From the NCBI GenBank assembly GCA_020650975.1, contig JAIPMN010003119.1, positions 1-29,962 on the forward strand: DNA of 29,962 bases, written 5' to 3'. The notes under the pieces were generated by a model. The model saw nothing but the letters and a program-made list of their open reading frames with translations. It was not told where the DNA came from and made no database searches. The position numbers and the translations under genes are program-made. Below are positions 1-11,430 of this stretch, piece after piece; position 1 is the stretch's first letter; each line of letters opens with the position of its first letter. The stretch is from Apostichopus californicus (Eukaryota; Echinodermata; Holothuroidea; Aspidochirotida; Stichopodidae).

Positions 1-3000
1 TGACGTTTTTCACGTCTAAATTTGACGTGTTATCTCGAATATCTTTTGGTTTTGTTGTATAGATTTAGGTTGACAGCTGTATTGGAACGATTTCACCAAT
101 AGTCTAAAATGAAACGAAGACGAACAGATTTTGTGAGATATTTCGCAAGTTCTAATCAGCAGTGTAGGAGGGGAGAAGTGGTTGGCAGGCGATCCCCGCC
201 CCTCGACACGTGACCTGAGAACGTAAATCATTTGTAAATAAGTTAAAGTCATAAACATTCACCTATATTAGTTACGAATATGCGTAGCAAGCAATATGTG
301 TAACGGTATAATCGGTATTGCTTTATCACAGACTTGATCTCACATTAAATTCCTAACATAGGCCTATGTGGTAAAAGTCTTCCTTTGAACTTGTCACGTG
401 GAGCAGGAAGTAAAGCTGAGTTGGCTGTACCTTTTCAATGTATTATGCTATGTGTGAAGCCAACTACATGGCTGTGTTAATTAGACGGCGCCCTTCCAGA
501 ATAACACTACAGCCAGCCAAATTCAATCAGCTGATTTGAGAAAGCGGAAGTCCAAGTCACAGAAATAAACTCAATATCTTTTCCAATATGACAACAATAC
601 CATTCATGGTATTACACTGACAAATGTAGCTACGTCCATGGAACTGCCTCAATTGGTGCATGTACATTGAAACAGTGCTAGTGACTAGTGGTTGGTTAGC
701 TAAAAACTCAGATGTTGGTTTGAGCCTCTGCAATAAAAAGGGGGAAGACAAGCAAGTGAACGAACGAACGTATGTCCTTATAAGTTGTAAGGTGCGGTGG
801 TCTTAGGCTTGTTTACTTTGAATTGCCTAGCCTCGGTTAGGTTATATGGAATGCTGTGAAATACTTTTAATAATAGAGATATGCCTAGGGTCAACTTCTA
901 TTGTAATGGGACAAAACTTTCAGGACTGTTTTAGGCCTAACGTTGTACTATTGTATTCTAGGCTTGGAGGTAAAGGAAAGTAGGCTATTGTTTATTGCTT
1001 AATTGCAGAATACTCTACCATACAACCCATGAACTTGTAGAGTACACTACAACTTAAAGGGATGGATGGACTAGGCACAATAGAAGAGATGTTGACAGGT
1101 TGGTAGTGAGTGCAGAACTGAACTGTATTTCCTCCAACACTGCACTGCATACAACAGTGCAGTACACCAGCTGTAAGGCATACCATACAAACATTAACAT
1201 AACAATAATGGGTAAGTGAACAGAACAATAACCAATGAGATGACATGCATATATCATGCAGTATAAGTCTTACACCCATACCCGGCCTACAAACCGAATC
1301 TCACAGATTATGACTGAAACTGAAAGTCCCTATAGTAAAAAATGTTTGTCGTTCCCAAAAGCACTGTTTGTGTTGCGGGGTATTCTGCAATTTCTCCAAA
1401 GGTATATCTAACTCATTTGCAGTTGTGTAAGAGAATTCAAGAATCCAACTATAGAATACCACACTCATTTGAAACCTCACAACGCCTCCAGTGATGCAGT
1501 CATTAAACAGACTATGGATGGAGGCTCAGTTGGCATTTTACTTGATAACATTGCATGCTCCATACTGTGCTTGTTATTCGGGAGGTCATACCACTCAACT
1601 AGCCAGGCAAATATCTACACAGTAGCATATGATCTGTTATTTCATTTTCCAAGCACAATTAAAGAATTTACAGTATCATGTCACACATACATGCAGTCAA
1701 ACTTGGAATATCAATATAGTTCTGATCCATACCGTGACTGCACCTCCACCCCAGAAACTAAGGACTACCTGTTTAAACATTATTTTGACCTTTTCCCATG
1801 AACATTGCATTTTCACTATAGGTCCGATCTGTCATTGCGACAAGGCCTCCATCCTCTTTATGAAAACGACTACATTGAGATCGTGTTGTTCTTAAAATAA
1901 AACTCTCATCCCTAATGTAACTGAGCCTCAACCCCAGAATGGAGAATCAGCTAGTAGACATCACTTTTATGGAAACTCCTCCATTACGTTGAGCAAGGAC
2001 TAATTGTTTCACTGCAACTTAGCCTCCTCGTCACTTATGCAAGAATTACAGAATATATTTTGTAATTTTTTGGACAATTTGTAGCAATTTGCCAGTTTTA
2101 GTCGTAACACACCATGCGACATCTTCAGTATAGTATATGTATGCCAGGCTGCTGGTGTACAGTGGTCCATAGGTAGCGAGCATATTGCAAAATGATAATT
2201 AGTAAGTGTGGTTAATAAAAACCGAGTCTGTGAGGACGGTAGATCAACCCAAATTAATATCAAGTCTTCACATTTTAATAATTGTTCATAGAAGTGAGAG
2301 GCAGATATTTTCATTGCCATTTCGTCACAATTCTGTTTCTGTTTCCTGTCATGAATGCTCAGTGCCTAGATCAGTGTATAGGGCTAGTACTTAGAATCTG
2401 TTGCTTTAATACAAACTCTCCTTGCAGGTAATCGTCTAGAAGTGGAATTGACTCAAAGTATGGCAACACAGGATGACATTTGCAAGTGGACCGCCATTGC
2501 TGTCACTTGTTCAGATCAAAAAATTGCTGCTGCAGTACAGAAAGGTAAGGATGTGGTGGGGGCCATTTTGTTCTTCCATTTTGAATTTTTTTTTTTAAAC
2601 TGACTGTGACAATTTTAAACTGATCAAAATTCCATCAAACATGTACTGCCTTCCGGCTCTTTCCAAACATTTATTCAAATCACATGCTGTGTTATGTTTT
2701 GTTATGTTTTGATTTTGTTACGGTCTGGTGGGAACGTGGTCAACAGTTGACAACATATCATGTAATTTAGTCCATGAAAATTACACTCAGATTGGAAAAA
2801 TTAAAAAATAGGCATAAGGTAAGTGGAGTGTGCATGAAAGAAAATTATGTATTAGATTTTTGACACACCAAATTTTTTCCCACAAGAATCTCACAAATTA
2901 GGAGAATTTAAAAAAATAGTAGCAGAATGGAGGATATCTTCAGGGCACTGCAACTGAAAATGTCTTTGTTTTTGTTAATGATAGAATATATCATTTATCT

Positions 3001-3741
3001 ACAGAGTGGAAAAGAAAATCTCCATTAAAAAAAAGATACATTTTGATGCAATACTTAGTACAGAGAACTTTGACAGGTAGCTAAAGCGAACTTTCCAAAT
3101 GTATCAAGTTTTAAGGATAAATCACAAAGAAGTCTATAAGGATGACATCACAGCCTGTCTTCTGTGATCCTCTTCAAGCTTTAGTACGTCAAAGTAGGTT
3201 TCACTCAATCAAACATATCTTGAGCGGGAGACAAGATATTGAGATGAGGTTGTCAACCGAGAGTATGGAATACTTTTCTCATCAATTATAGGAAATTTAC
3301 AATTGGTTGTACAATCGGCTTTACACCGCCTGAATGAATTCCCCGTCGGTTGGAATGTGGAGACACATGGATAGTCAGGAAGTGCATGGGTGAGTGTAAC
3401 TAAGACTTATCAACATTTAGCCAGTTCCTAATTGGGTCAACTTCAGAGCAGTAAACTCACACTATATGTACCGTTTCCCTGACTGACAGCCGGTAGTGTG
3501 CAACTGTTGAAAACTATACAACTGAAAACTGGTTTAAGTTGTTTTAATTTGACATTATTTCAATTATTTAACATTTGAAACCACCAGAGAAAGACATTCT
3601 TGTATTAAGTTAACTTAACATATGTTAAATGTGATTGTTTCCCTTGTGAATGTGTATGTTTCTTTCAGAGCTTGAAATAAGGCAGAGGAAGGGTTTTATT
3701 GACAACAACACCCTCCTCCTGACAGTTGAAGACCCACAAGC
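1..3741 (+). repeat. Segmental duplication, copy A (5' end of fucokinase gene)
   Basis: This segment aligns in direct orientation with 20053-23728. It covers the upstream region, the first coding exon, intron 1 and the first 73 bases of exon 2. Homology is already present at base 1, so the left boundary lies outside the window. It stops abruptly after 3741, inside exon 2. Bases 1-310 differ from copy B at only one position (285). From about 311 onward there are many substitutions and indels. Two blocks here (about 1005-1285 and 1410-1860) have no counterpart in copy B, and a 666-bp block of copy B is absent here. Confidence 0.96.
2428..3741 (+). pseudogene. Truncated 5' copy of fucokinase gene (exon 1 and part of exon 2)
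   Basis: Exon 1 runs 2428-2544, with an acceptor ending in CTTGCAG and a donor GTAAGG. ATG is at 2460 and the exon encodes 28 residues starting MATQD, ending in phase 1. Exon 2 starts at 3669 after TTTCAG and encodes ELEIRQRKG onward, identical in sequence to the functional copy for 73 bases. Similarity ends at 3741 after two bases of the Ala53 codon, just before the conserved RVGSGGAT stretch. The frame then runs through unrelated sequence to a stop at 3869-3871. Exon 1 differs from copy B at seven bases, giving Asp/Ser and Gln/His changes. Without the nucleotide-handling and GHMP kinase parts it cannot be a working kinase. It may still be transcribed. Confidence 0.9.
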
Positions 3742-6440
3742 AATGTTTACAGACACTAGGCACATATCTTTTACTCATCTCAGTACAATCTTTATACAGG
3801 TCAAGCACCCGGCCTCGGCTATTCCTAATTATTTTCATTTCGTGTTCAAAGAAACAACTCATTATAAGTAAGTTAGTTCAGAAGTAGCAGAAAATAATTT
3901 CTAAACCTCCGCGTACACAATAAACATCCGAGGCTGGAATATCCCTTGAACGATGCAATACGTGCTGGATGTCCATGTGTCGGTTAATACATTTACGAAT
4001 AGTGCATACAAAATGAAGAGACAGCAATCTTGTTCTATTTATAGAGTTTTGAAAAAGACCGATTGTGAAAGTGAGAGATTGTTTACTCACTGGAGTATCT
4101 TACTTCCAATGTGCCATGTCATTACTATATAAATCAATAAAATCAATGAACTCCATGACGATGAAAAACCAACTTTTATTTATTCATATCTGGCTATACA
4201 TTTTGAAAGTTAAGTATGCTTGTTTGTTGGAGGCATCACAAACTCACGCAATGATGTAGAGTTGTAATAAGGTTCGTTTGAGGATACCACGTACATATGT
4301 ATGTATTATCAATTTTGATTACAAAATCTCGGTTTGCTTCTGTCAAAGCAGATGCCGTCACCACTTATCGTTGCACTCAACGGAGATTAAAGTGCGTGGC
4401 TGACAGTGGCGTAGATAGGGTTTCAGGGGTCCCGGTTCAAGAGTGAAAGGTGTGGTCCTTCACCCTCACCTCATTTCAACTGCATTCACACAAAGTCGTA
4501 AACGCAAAAAAATAGATACTTCGAGCGAATCTTCGATTTTCCACTAGTTTTTTTGTTTCAATTCTTGTGTTTTTTTCTGAGCATTTCGCCCAAAGAAATT
4601 GCCGAATATATTTGTATTACTGGTCAAAAACTGTCGCGGTGTTCAAAGTCAAGGCTAGGGAGAATTTGCAAAAGCGTTTGCAATATACAGTATTTGCACT
4701 GTAAAGACGCTATTTGGACCATAGTTTTCTGTTCTACATGAAAGGAGGTAATTGACGCTATTTGGACTATATATTTTTTAAAGAAGTTACTAACTTGAAA
4801 TGTGACTTCTTTTTTCAAATTGGGAAAAAAATTCTCAAAATGTAGACCGTTATTCCGAAAGTTTTATGACTTTGTCTCAAAATCAACTAAAAAGTCAAAA
4901 TTTCAACGAATAACGATTTTTTATAATCAAATGTGTACGAAATTTGCAACCGTTTTATCAAATAAGCACTACTTATTATTCTGAAACTTTCATTTTCGCT
5001 AAAAATTACCACTATATGCATTTTGAACATTGTTGGTTGAAATAAAGTTGAGTTGAATTCAATGATGTGAAGGTGTCGACGCTGTATTCCGATATTTGAA
5101 ACTGTTTTAAATCCTAAATGTGTTGTTTGAATTCTTATTTTAGCCTTTTCATTAGAATATTGTAATAAATCCCATATTATCACAGTTTTATTTTATATAT
5201 TTTTTAAAATAAATTTGGACATTTAACGTTCAAACCAGACGATCATCGATAGCTCGAATACGGAAGTCGATATTCCACGAATATATGAGACATATGAAAC
5301 GTAAACTTGATCATTTTTCAGTTCGTTGCCTGACACTCTATTTGCTAAGATGTAGAATTGCGTTGAATTCAACTCAAGTTGTAAACGTGTACATAATTTG
5401 TTTTAATTAATTACGCATTTCTAGCAAAACTTGTTTTCGATTATTCAATCAAGTGATATTTCAGATCGGATCACGGAATATGTGTGAAGTGCATAGATAC
5501 GATCAAAAAAGACGGCAGCATTGTTCTCGGCACATGACTTAACATATTTGAGTGAACTTGCGGTGGGGTGATAATTTGTGTGCCAACACAAAATACTTGT
5601 CAGCGAAATATTACAGTTTTTTGCTGCAATACAATATTTCATACAACAACAAGAAACAGAAGTATCAACACCTTCAAAATATTGAATGATCTTTACTCTA
5701 CTATTGTCAGTTGTTATACACATTTTGCTACATGCGTTTTGCAAAGGAAAAACCCCATTATGTTACATGTATCTTAATTCTTAAAACCCATCTTGGTACA
5801 TTTCCCCCCTTCTTTGTCAAATGTTTTAAGTTATTCGACAACTTACATTCACATCAAACATAAAGTTAATCTGTTAGTGTTGAAATATTGTTTTTGTTAA
5901 TTATTGTGTTTCTCTATGCTTTAACCTTTGTTTTTTTGGCTTTTTAGTTTTAAATTTGTGAAAAACGCTGTGACGTTTTCATCGGAATCACGAAAGTCGT
6001 CAATTTACGTCGATATTTTATTTAACTACACAAATCCTCTAATGCAAAGTTGTCTTCTTTCATCAGGTTGGTTCTTCCTAGCATTATTTGATTAATCGGT
6101 TATACCATTACTGCCTTCACATGCTAATGAATACCGTCAATCTTGATCAAGGAGACTATTAGAGTTTAAAAATGTAAATGCCTTCACGAAGTATATACCA
6201 ACTATGTGTATCTGTGATAGATGTGAAAACTGCAACTATTATTTTAGCACAAACATAATCAATTTTCAAACAATAAACACATTCATATCAAATGAAATAT
6301 TTGTAACAACCTACATTCAATCATTCATTTATTTGTTTCTTCACAATATAAATGCAGAGAAGTTAACTAAGTGACAAAACGTATCAACAACAGGGACAAT
6401 TGTGAAAGGAAGCACTCCAAAAACCCAGCTAGAGGGCTTT
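3742..6440. other. Non-coding stretch right of the duplication breakpoint
   Basis: No gene is recognised here. The sequence is AT-rich with only short chance reading frames. The frame continuing from the broken exon 2 stops at 3871. Two direct copies of GACGCTATTTGGA lie at 4706-4718 and 4754-4766. A sequence starting CAGTGGCGTAGATAGGG at 4404 resembles one end of a hAT-type DNA transposon, but no partner end was found. Confidence 0.5.
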
Positions 6441-6468
6441 TCTAGTAGAGCGCTCCCATAAATAAATA

Positions 6469-6637
6469 GAGAGAGAGAGAGAGAAAAAAAAAACAGTAAC
6501 ACTTATATCCACCCGCAAACCGACCCAACACGTAAAACCCACCCACCCCACCCCCACCACCAACAATATACATCAATTTACACATAAACATACATACACA
6601 ATTGTAGAAAAATTCAAACACGCATACATATATATAG

Positions 6638-6669
<32 letters not shown>

Positions 6670-6697
6670 GTTTACACATACATACATACATACACCC
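6469..6697. repeat. Microsatellite cluster: (GA)n, (TA)n, (ATAC)n
   Basis: There is a GA run at about 6469-6484 followed by an A tract, a TA run at about 6627-6664, and ATAC repeats at 6675-6697, with C/A-rich sequence between. The cluster lies just downstream (minus-strand sense) of a non-LTR retrotransposon 3' end. It may have grown from that element's tail. Confidence 0.9.
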
Positions 6698-6839
6698 ATG
6701 TTAATATGAACATGTATGCATACTTACACATACACATATACAGTCAATTATGTATATACATATTTATTAGGGGGAAAAAAGAATACAATAACAAAGGGAT
6801 GGCTACAGCGTACAAAATACAAAATGAAAACTTAAAGTC

Positions 6840-7013
6840 TTAGTAGAGGTTTATAAGGGATGTAGAAAAGCTGCAACAAAAGGAGTGTTCTTTATGCTTA
6901 GAAGTTAAATTCTCTGGAATGGAATTCCAGGTGCTGATGGCTCGATAATGCAAGCTTGTCTTCGAAAAAGTTGTCCGATTGCCAGGAAGACGAAGACGAT
7001 TGTTTTGATGATT
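6840..7013 (-). mobile_element. 3' terminal fragment of a non-LTR (LINE) retrotransposon ORF
   Basis: The minus strand encodes 57 residues followed by TAA (6842-6840). The core reads RTTFSKTSLHYRAISTWNSI followed by PENLTS. This matches the pattern at the extreme C-terminus of reverse-transcriptase ORFs of CR1/L2/RTE-like LINEs: basic residues, R-T, an aromatic-rich S-x-x-Y-R segment, then W-N-x-(I/L)-P. The homologous frame fades upstream (above 7013), so the copy is strongly 5'-truncated, as usual for LINEs. Downstream in minus sense comes a short tail with AATAAA near 6766 and then ATAC/TA microsatellites. The family assignment is from pattern memory and the exact clade is unknown. Confidence 0.6.
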
Positions 7014-9048
7014 AATGATTAATTAGACGCATTATGTGCATAATTTAGCACCTAAAACACATAAACAGATATAACACACAACAATTGGGTAACACCTTGA
7101 TACTAAAAAAGCAAATTGACACTGTCACATAATATGGTAAATGCTGCACATAATATGTTATTTCAGCCTTAAAACAATTAGTTATGTATTAACGGTGTGT
7201 TACAGCAATATTGAGTCAAACTTTCACCGTTAATTTACATAATTTAGCTAATTTTGTTTAGTTCAGCTTGGTGTGATAGTCCCTATGTCGATTCTGTTTT
7301 CAATTTACATTCGAGAAAATTCCATATGTGTTTTTACCCTATCACATACTTCATCACACATGATTCTTTCAATTACAACTATATTTTTGTTTGACGAGAT
7401 GTCTGCAGCATGTCATAAGTACGGACTTCCATGTACCATGCTGCAACTTACATTATAGCATGTTGTTTAAAGTTTAAATTAATAAACACTTCGCCTAATA
7501 ATAAAAGCTATGGATAATGTTTGATACTGCTATGATCGAACCCATGCTTGTAACTTCTTAAAAATTAATTTTTAAAGGTTACATTTAGAAACGGTTTTCA
7601 GACTTCAGGAAACTCACGTCGGGTGAATTATACATTGTTTATGTACACCTACACGGTAAAACCCCAAATAGTGATATCAAATACCCAATCCGTTACCATC
7701 ATCAGACCACGTGGAGGATAGGGTTAAACAGTACGAGTATGGTTGTTACGTCACGGATTCACTTTGTCCAATCGCTGTTTCTAAAGTACCAAGTTCCTAT
7801 CCAATGCAGTGTAACTATATTTCAGACCATTTGCCTACACATAAATGTAGTGTCACTCACTACAAATAATATTGTGTTATTGTGATTTACGGCGGATATA
7901 AGTTAAATTGGCAAAGTGAAGACTTCAAGCTACTTCTTATCTGTGAATTAGTCAACTTTCTGCAGCAAGAGTGAATCGACACAATAATACAAGGATTATT
8001 CGGTTTAAAGTCTTTGTAATAGCAAAATCTTCTTAGATTTCTTTTTTAAAACTTATCTACGTCGACTGGCAAATAGGCGTCTGTACATAATGTGCCTCTA
8101 TGGGGTAAGGGTGACACCTACATCGAATCGGTGACGTCACAACATGTTCGTACCATTTACAATTGTAGATAGTAGGAGCTATTTTCAAACGTCACCTTGT
8201 CTTAGGCTTTAATTCATGTCAGTAATGTCTTGGTGAAATGATTGCAGGTTACATTTTGATAAATATGAAACAAAGCCAGTGACAACTCTTTGAACGATAC
8301 AGAACAATTAAAGAATATTGATTAGGCCTTCGAAAACTAAAATAAGGCAACATTCTCGATGTAAAGATTGTCATTCCTTCCAGAAGAAGATCCGCTTGCA
8401 GTGGTAAATGGGAATACAAGAGTTACAGTAGGTACCAGCTCTCGGGTCTTGCTTAATTCCAGTCATAACACTTTGATATTTGCAAACCCCCAAAATAAAA
8501 TTAATGGAACAAACCTTCCAAATATAAAATATCGCAGGCTACCCCATTTCTTTCCTTTCTCTCAATGTAAAGATTATAAAGAACAATATGCATCCACAGT
8601 TTGCAATATATAAGGTCTAGAACTCTGGGACAAGCGTTGATATAAAAAAAATGAAATACGGTATCATTCGAAAATAGTTTCACAATAAATGACTGAAACG
8701 ATCTGTAGAAATTTAAAATATCATGATGAGTGTAATGCTCTGGGAAAGACACAACCCCAAACTAAAAATTACTGCTCACAATATGGATATTTTCGTGCCT
8801 TTCTATCAAGATAAATTTTGTCGCTGAAAATAACCTCCTAAAAGCAGCATTAAATTTTATGAATCCCCCTCCCCCCCCCCTCCTTTCAACCCCCTCCTAC
8901 CTTCGCTTACCTACAAAATATCCCTATTCCACATTAGGATCTTTTAAAATAAGAAGTTAACGCTAAGAACTATTACAATATTACACAAAAGTACTTCCAT
9001 TACATATGAGTACGTAACAATAACCTGATCTATACGAGCTTAAAATCC
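7014..9048. other. Intergenic, no gene recognised; C-rich tract 8866-8894
   Basis: This AT-rich sequence has only short chance reading frames. A poly-C tract lies at about 8866-8880, in a C/T-rich run to 8894. The right part presumably holds the 3' UTR of the minus-strand TRIM gene that ends at 9049. I saw no clear AATAAA in minus sense close to the stop. Confidence 0.5.
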
Positions 9049-10901
9049 TCATCCGATATAATAAACCGTTATTTTGTCTTCAAACTGTAAGGCGATATAT
9101 TCCCCTTGAAAACAAAATGATGCTCTCACTGTGAATAGATCTTTAGGACTTAGCATTTTCCCCCCTTGAGCTTGGAAAATCGGTGTCACGTCTATGTTAT
9201 CCAATTGCCCCACTAATTCGAACGATGCATCGTAGACGAACACCTTGGTTCGGTGCCATTTTCCGTTAGAAAATGACTGCGAGTACACCCAAAGGACGTA
9301 CCATAGCTTGTCTTCGTTCCTCGTGCAAACACTCCACGGTACGGCTGTTTCAGCGTAATTCAATTTTGTAGGTGCCTTTACCGTCTTACTAAGACCTACG
9401 CCATTCAGAGAAGGGTAAAACCGAATGACCCGGTTACCGTGATCACATACAGCCATGCTTCCGTCCACACGTACGTGTAGAATATGGGTATAACTTTTCA
9501 AGGTCACTTTCTCTGTGAGTTGCATTACTTCCCTCGGGGCTTTGCTGTTCTCCATATCCAGATGGACTATCGTCTTTCCATCTCCTAACAAGGCGTAACA
9601 CCCTTTACGTTGTTCATCCCACGATATACCGATGATATCCGGGAGGTTGAGAATAGTAGCTAACATTTTTATGCCATCTTCCGTCTTGTCTGGGGTCGGA
9701 AGAGTAAACTTGTGAATCTGTCCAGAAGCCAAAGATAACATGCTACGCCGATCAGAACAGAAATTTGGTGTAATCGTCAACCATTTTTGGTCAATACCTG
9801 TTTCATTTACGAAATCACCTTGTAAGAAGCTAAAGTGATTGAACTGAACGAAATTGTGATTACCAGATTTATGACAAGAAGTAGATATCAGCCAATGTAC
9901 TTGTGGCCAAATAATTCCACATGAGATCTTATCAGTAGATAATTCAAATGTTCTCATGTGCTTTGAAATAATCGACTCGCAGCTAGTCAGCTTACCAACA
10001 CATGACTTCGACTGGGATCGAAACTGTAGATCACGAGCAGTAAAGGCGTTCTTCAGGGCCTGAAGATGAACAACATTTTTTAAAATGTTCTCCTTTTTTT
10101 GTGTAACAGATTTGAACCCATTCAATTGGGAAACATTAGCCTCCTGAAGGTCCTTCTGAAAGGACAAGCAGATATCTGTAGTGTAATTTGTCAGCAAAGC
10201 AATCTCGGAATGCAGGCTTTTCATTGGAGCGATCGATTGACGGACACCCTCCCGTTCTTGTTGTACAGCTTGTTTCAGAGTTGTCTCTTCGTCGTTCGTC
10301 TCTCGTGTAGTCGTTTTTACAGCATCGGTAATTTCGTTCATTAAATCTTGAAACCGATCTTCGCAATTCTTTTCGACTGTAGACGTGAAGTTGTTAATTT
10401 CTGCTAGTTGTTCGGTAACTGTAAGAAGCTCCGCCATGGTGGCATCAAGGACCTCTCTTTGCTGTGTGACTATTGCACCTACCGGTGCAATATCGTGCTC
10501 CTCAGACTCTGCGTGTTGGTCTTGTACGCAGTCTTCGCATATCTGTCGTTCACACGTCCTACAGAATTGGTCGCAAGTTTTAATGTGTGCAGAACAATCA
10601 CCAAACAGTCGTCTGGCCTTCATATTAATGTCTGAAGAATCTTGCTCGTCTTCCACAATGAGGGCTTTAAGTGTGAAGTTGGTGGGTAGCGTGTTCGAGG
10701 AACGTGTCGCTATTCGTGCACGGCAGACGGGACATGAGGCTGAAGTTGCTTGCATTAGCTTTTCAATGCATGATTTGCAAAAGCTATGTCCACAAGGCAA
10801 CACTTTGGGATCGGTTTGCTTGAGACAGCATACTGGGCATCGAGTGGTGTTAAGCCAATTGCTTGGTCATCTTTAGAACTGTCCGCCATTGTTGGAGCGA
10901 T
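9049..10901 (-). CDS. TRIM-family protein (RING, B-box, coiled coil), likely E3 ubiquitin ligase; 5' frame broken
   Basis: A frame open from 10866 to the TGA at 9049 encodes 605 residues in one exon. Numbering from 10866, a C3HC4 RING spans 10-48 (CPVC, PCGHSFC, KSC, CPVC). A B-box2 spans about 91-124 (CSAH, C, CEDC, H, H). A Glu/Gln/Lys-rich coiled coil spans about 131-290. The C-terminal 300 residues have short repeated hydrophobic strands suggestive of a beta-propeller, without clear NHL or SPRY signatures. TRIM proteins typically ubiquitinate targets through the RING, and many act in innate immunity or RNA regulation. The exon start is set by a pyrimidine-rich acceptor ending GTCGTAG, so it begins at 10901. 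The first ATG (10889-10887, MADSSKDD) is two bases out of phase with the RING and stops after 44 codons. An in-frame TGA at 10869-10867 precedes the RING, with no ATG between. So there is a one-base frameshift, an assembly error, or an unseen upstream exon with an internal acceptor. Confidence 0.88.
10755..10889 (-). CDS. Out-of-frame 44-codon start segment of the TRIM gene
   Basis: This frame begins with ATG at 10889 in a TRIM-like N-terminus (MADSSKDDQA), 12 bases after a good splice acceptor. It crosses the RING coding sequence in the wrong frame and ends at a TAA. It is best read as the original translation start of the neighbouring TRIM frame, separated from it by a single-base indel somewhere between about 10870 and 10840. 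It is unlikely to be a separate gene. Confidence 0.45.
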   Translation of the reverse strand: MADSSKDDQAIGLTPLDAQYAVSSKPIPKCCLVDIAFANHALKS

Positions 10902-10926
10902 CTACGACAGAAAGAGAGAGAGAATT
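10902..10926 (-). promoter_or_regulatory. 3' splice site upstream of the TRIM coding exon
   Basis: Read on the minus strand, a CT-rich tract (CTCTCTCTTTCTG) is followed by TCGTAG. This is a good polypyrimidine tract and acceptor 12 bases before the ATG. It implies a 5' UTR intron and a non-coding first exon further right on the minus strand. I could not locate that exon. Confidence 0.5.
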
Positions 10927-11020
10927 ATTGCACCATTTTGCATCTAAGGAACCTTACCAAAAAACCCTCCGGAAACGGAAACCCCTCATCAGAACAGAAG
11001 TGGGCCAAATCGTGTGCACT

Positions 11021-11033
11021 CCCCCCCCCCCCC
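11021..11033. repeat. Poly-C tract
   Basis: Thirteen consecutive C residues lie in the presumed 5' intron or upstream region of the TRIM gene. It is simple sequence, and its length is prone to assembly error. Confidence 0.8.
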
Positions 11034-11430
11034 TTCTTCGACATAATTTCGAAATGTAACAGAAGGTACATACTACAATGTGTTATGGAAAGTCATCGGT
11101 CGATTCAAGCATTAATTATACCTTCTTTCTATCAATCATAAAATGGAGGCAAAAAATCGCTTTGCCCAATCACACCAAGAAGGCTGTCTGCGCGCCCGAC
11201 TACTGTACAACAATAACAAGTTAGTATTGTCATGGACTGATTAGGTTCATAATTACTTTATCGTGACGTACATATCATAATGGAAGAGTTCTACTGAACA
11301 CCTCAAGACGAAGAACATTACAAAGAATGCTGAATGAGTATCAGCTAGAAATGAAATATAAGATTGTGGTCATGAGCCGTAGTTTAAGTTTGGTCACGAA
11401 TATCAACTGAGAAGAAAGGGGAGGTAGAAG

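Noticed and set aside
16..258. An 80-codon minus-strand frame that is identical in both duplicates (also 20068-20310)
   Set aside because: The whole 310-bp block is nearly identical, so the frame's identity is not independent evidence of coding. No domain is recognisable, and the neighbouring homologous DNA is non-coding.
4404..4450. hAT-like terminus beginning CAGTGGCGTAGATAGGG
   Set aside because: No matching inverted end (CGCCACTG) or target duplication was found nearby, so an element cannot be delimited.
6442..6699. An 85-codon minus-strand frame rich in Tyr/Ile/Val/Cys
   Set aside because: It is a translation of the TA, CATA and GA microsatellites.
10385..10876. A 163-codon plus-strand frame
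   Set aside because: It is antisense to the RING and B-box coding part of the TRIM gene, and its composition follows that gene's codons.
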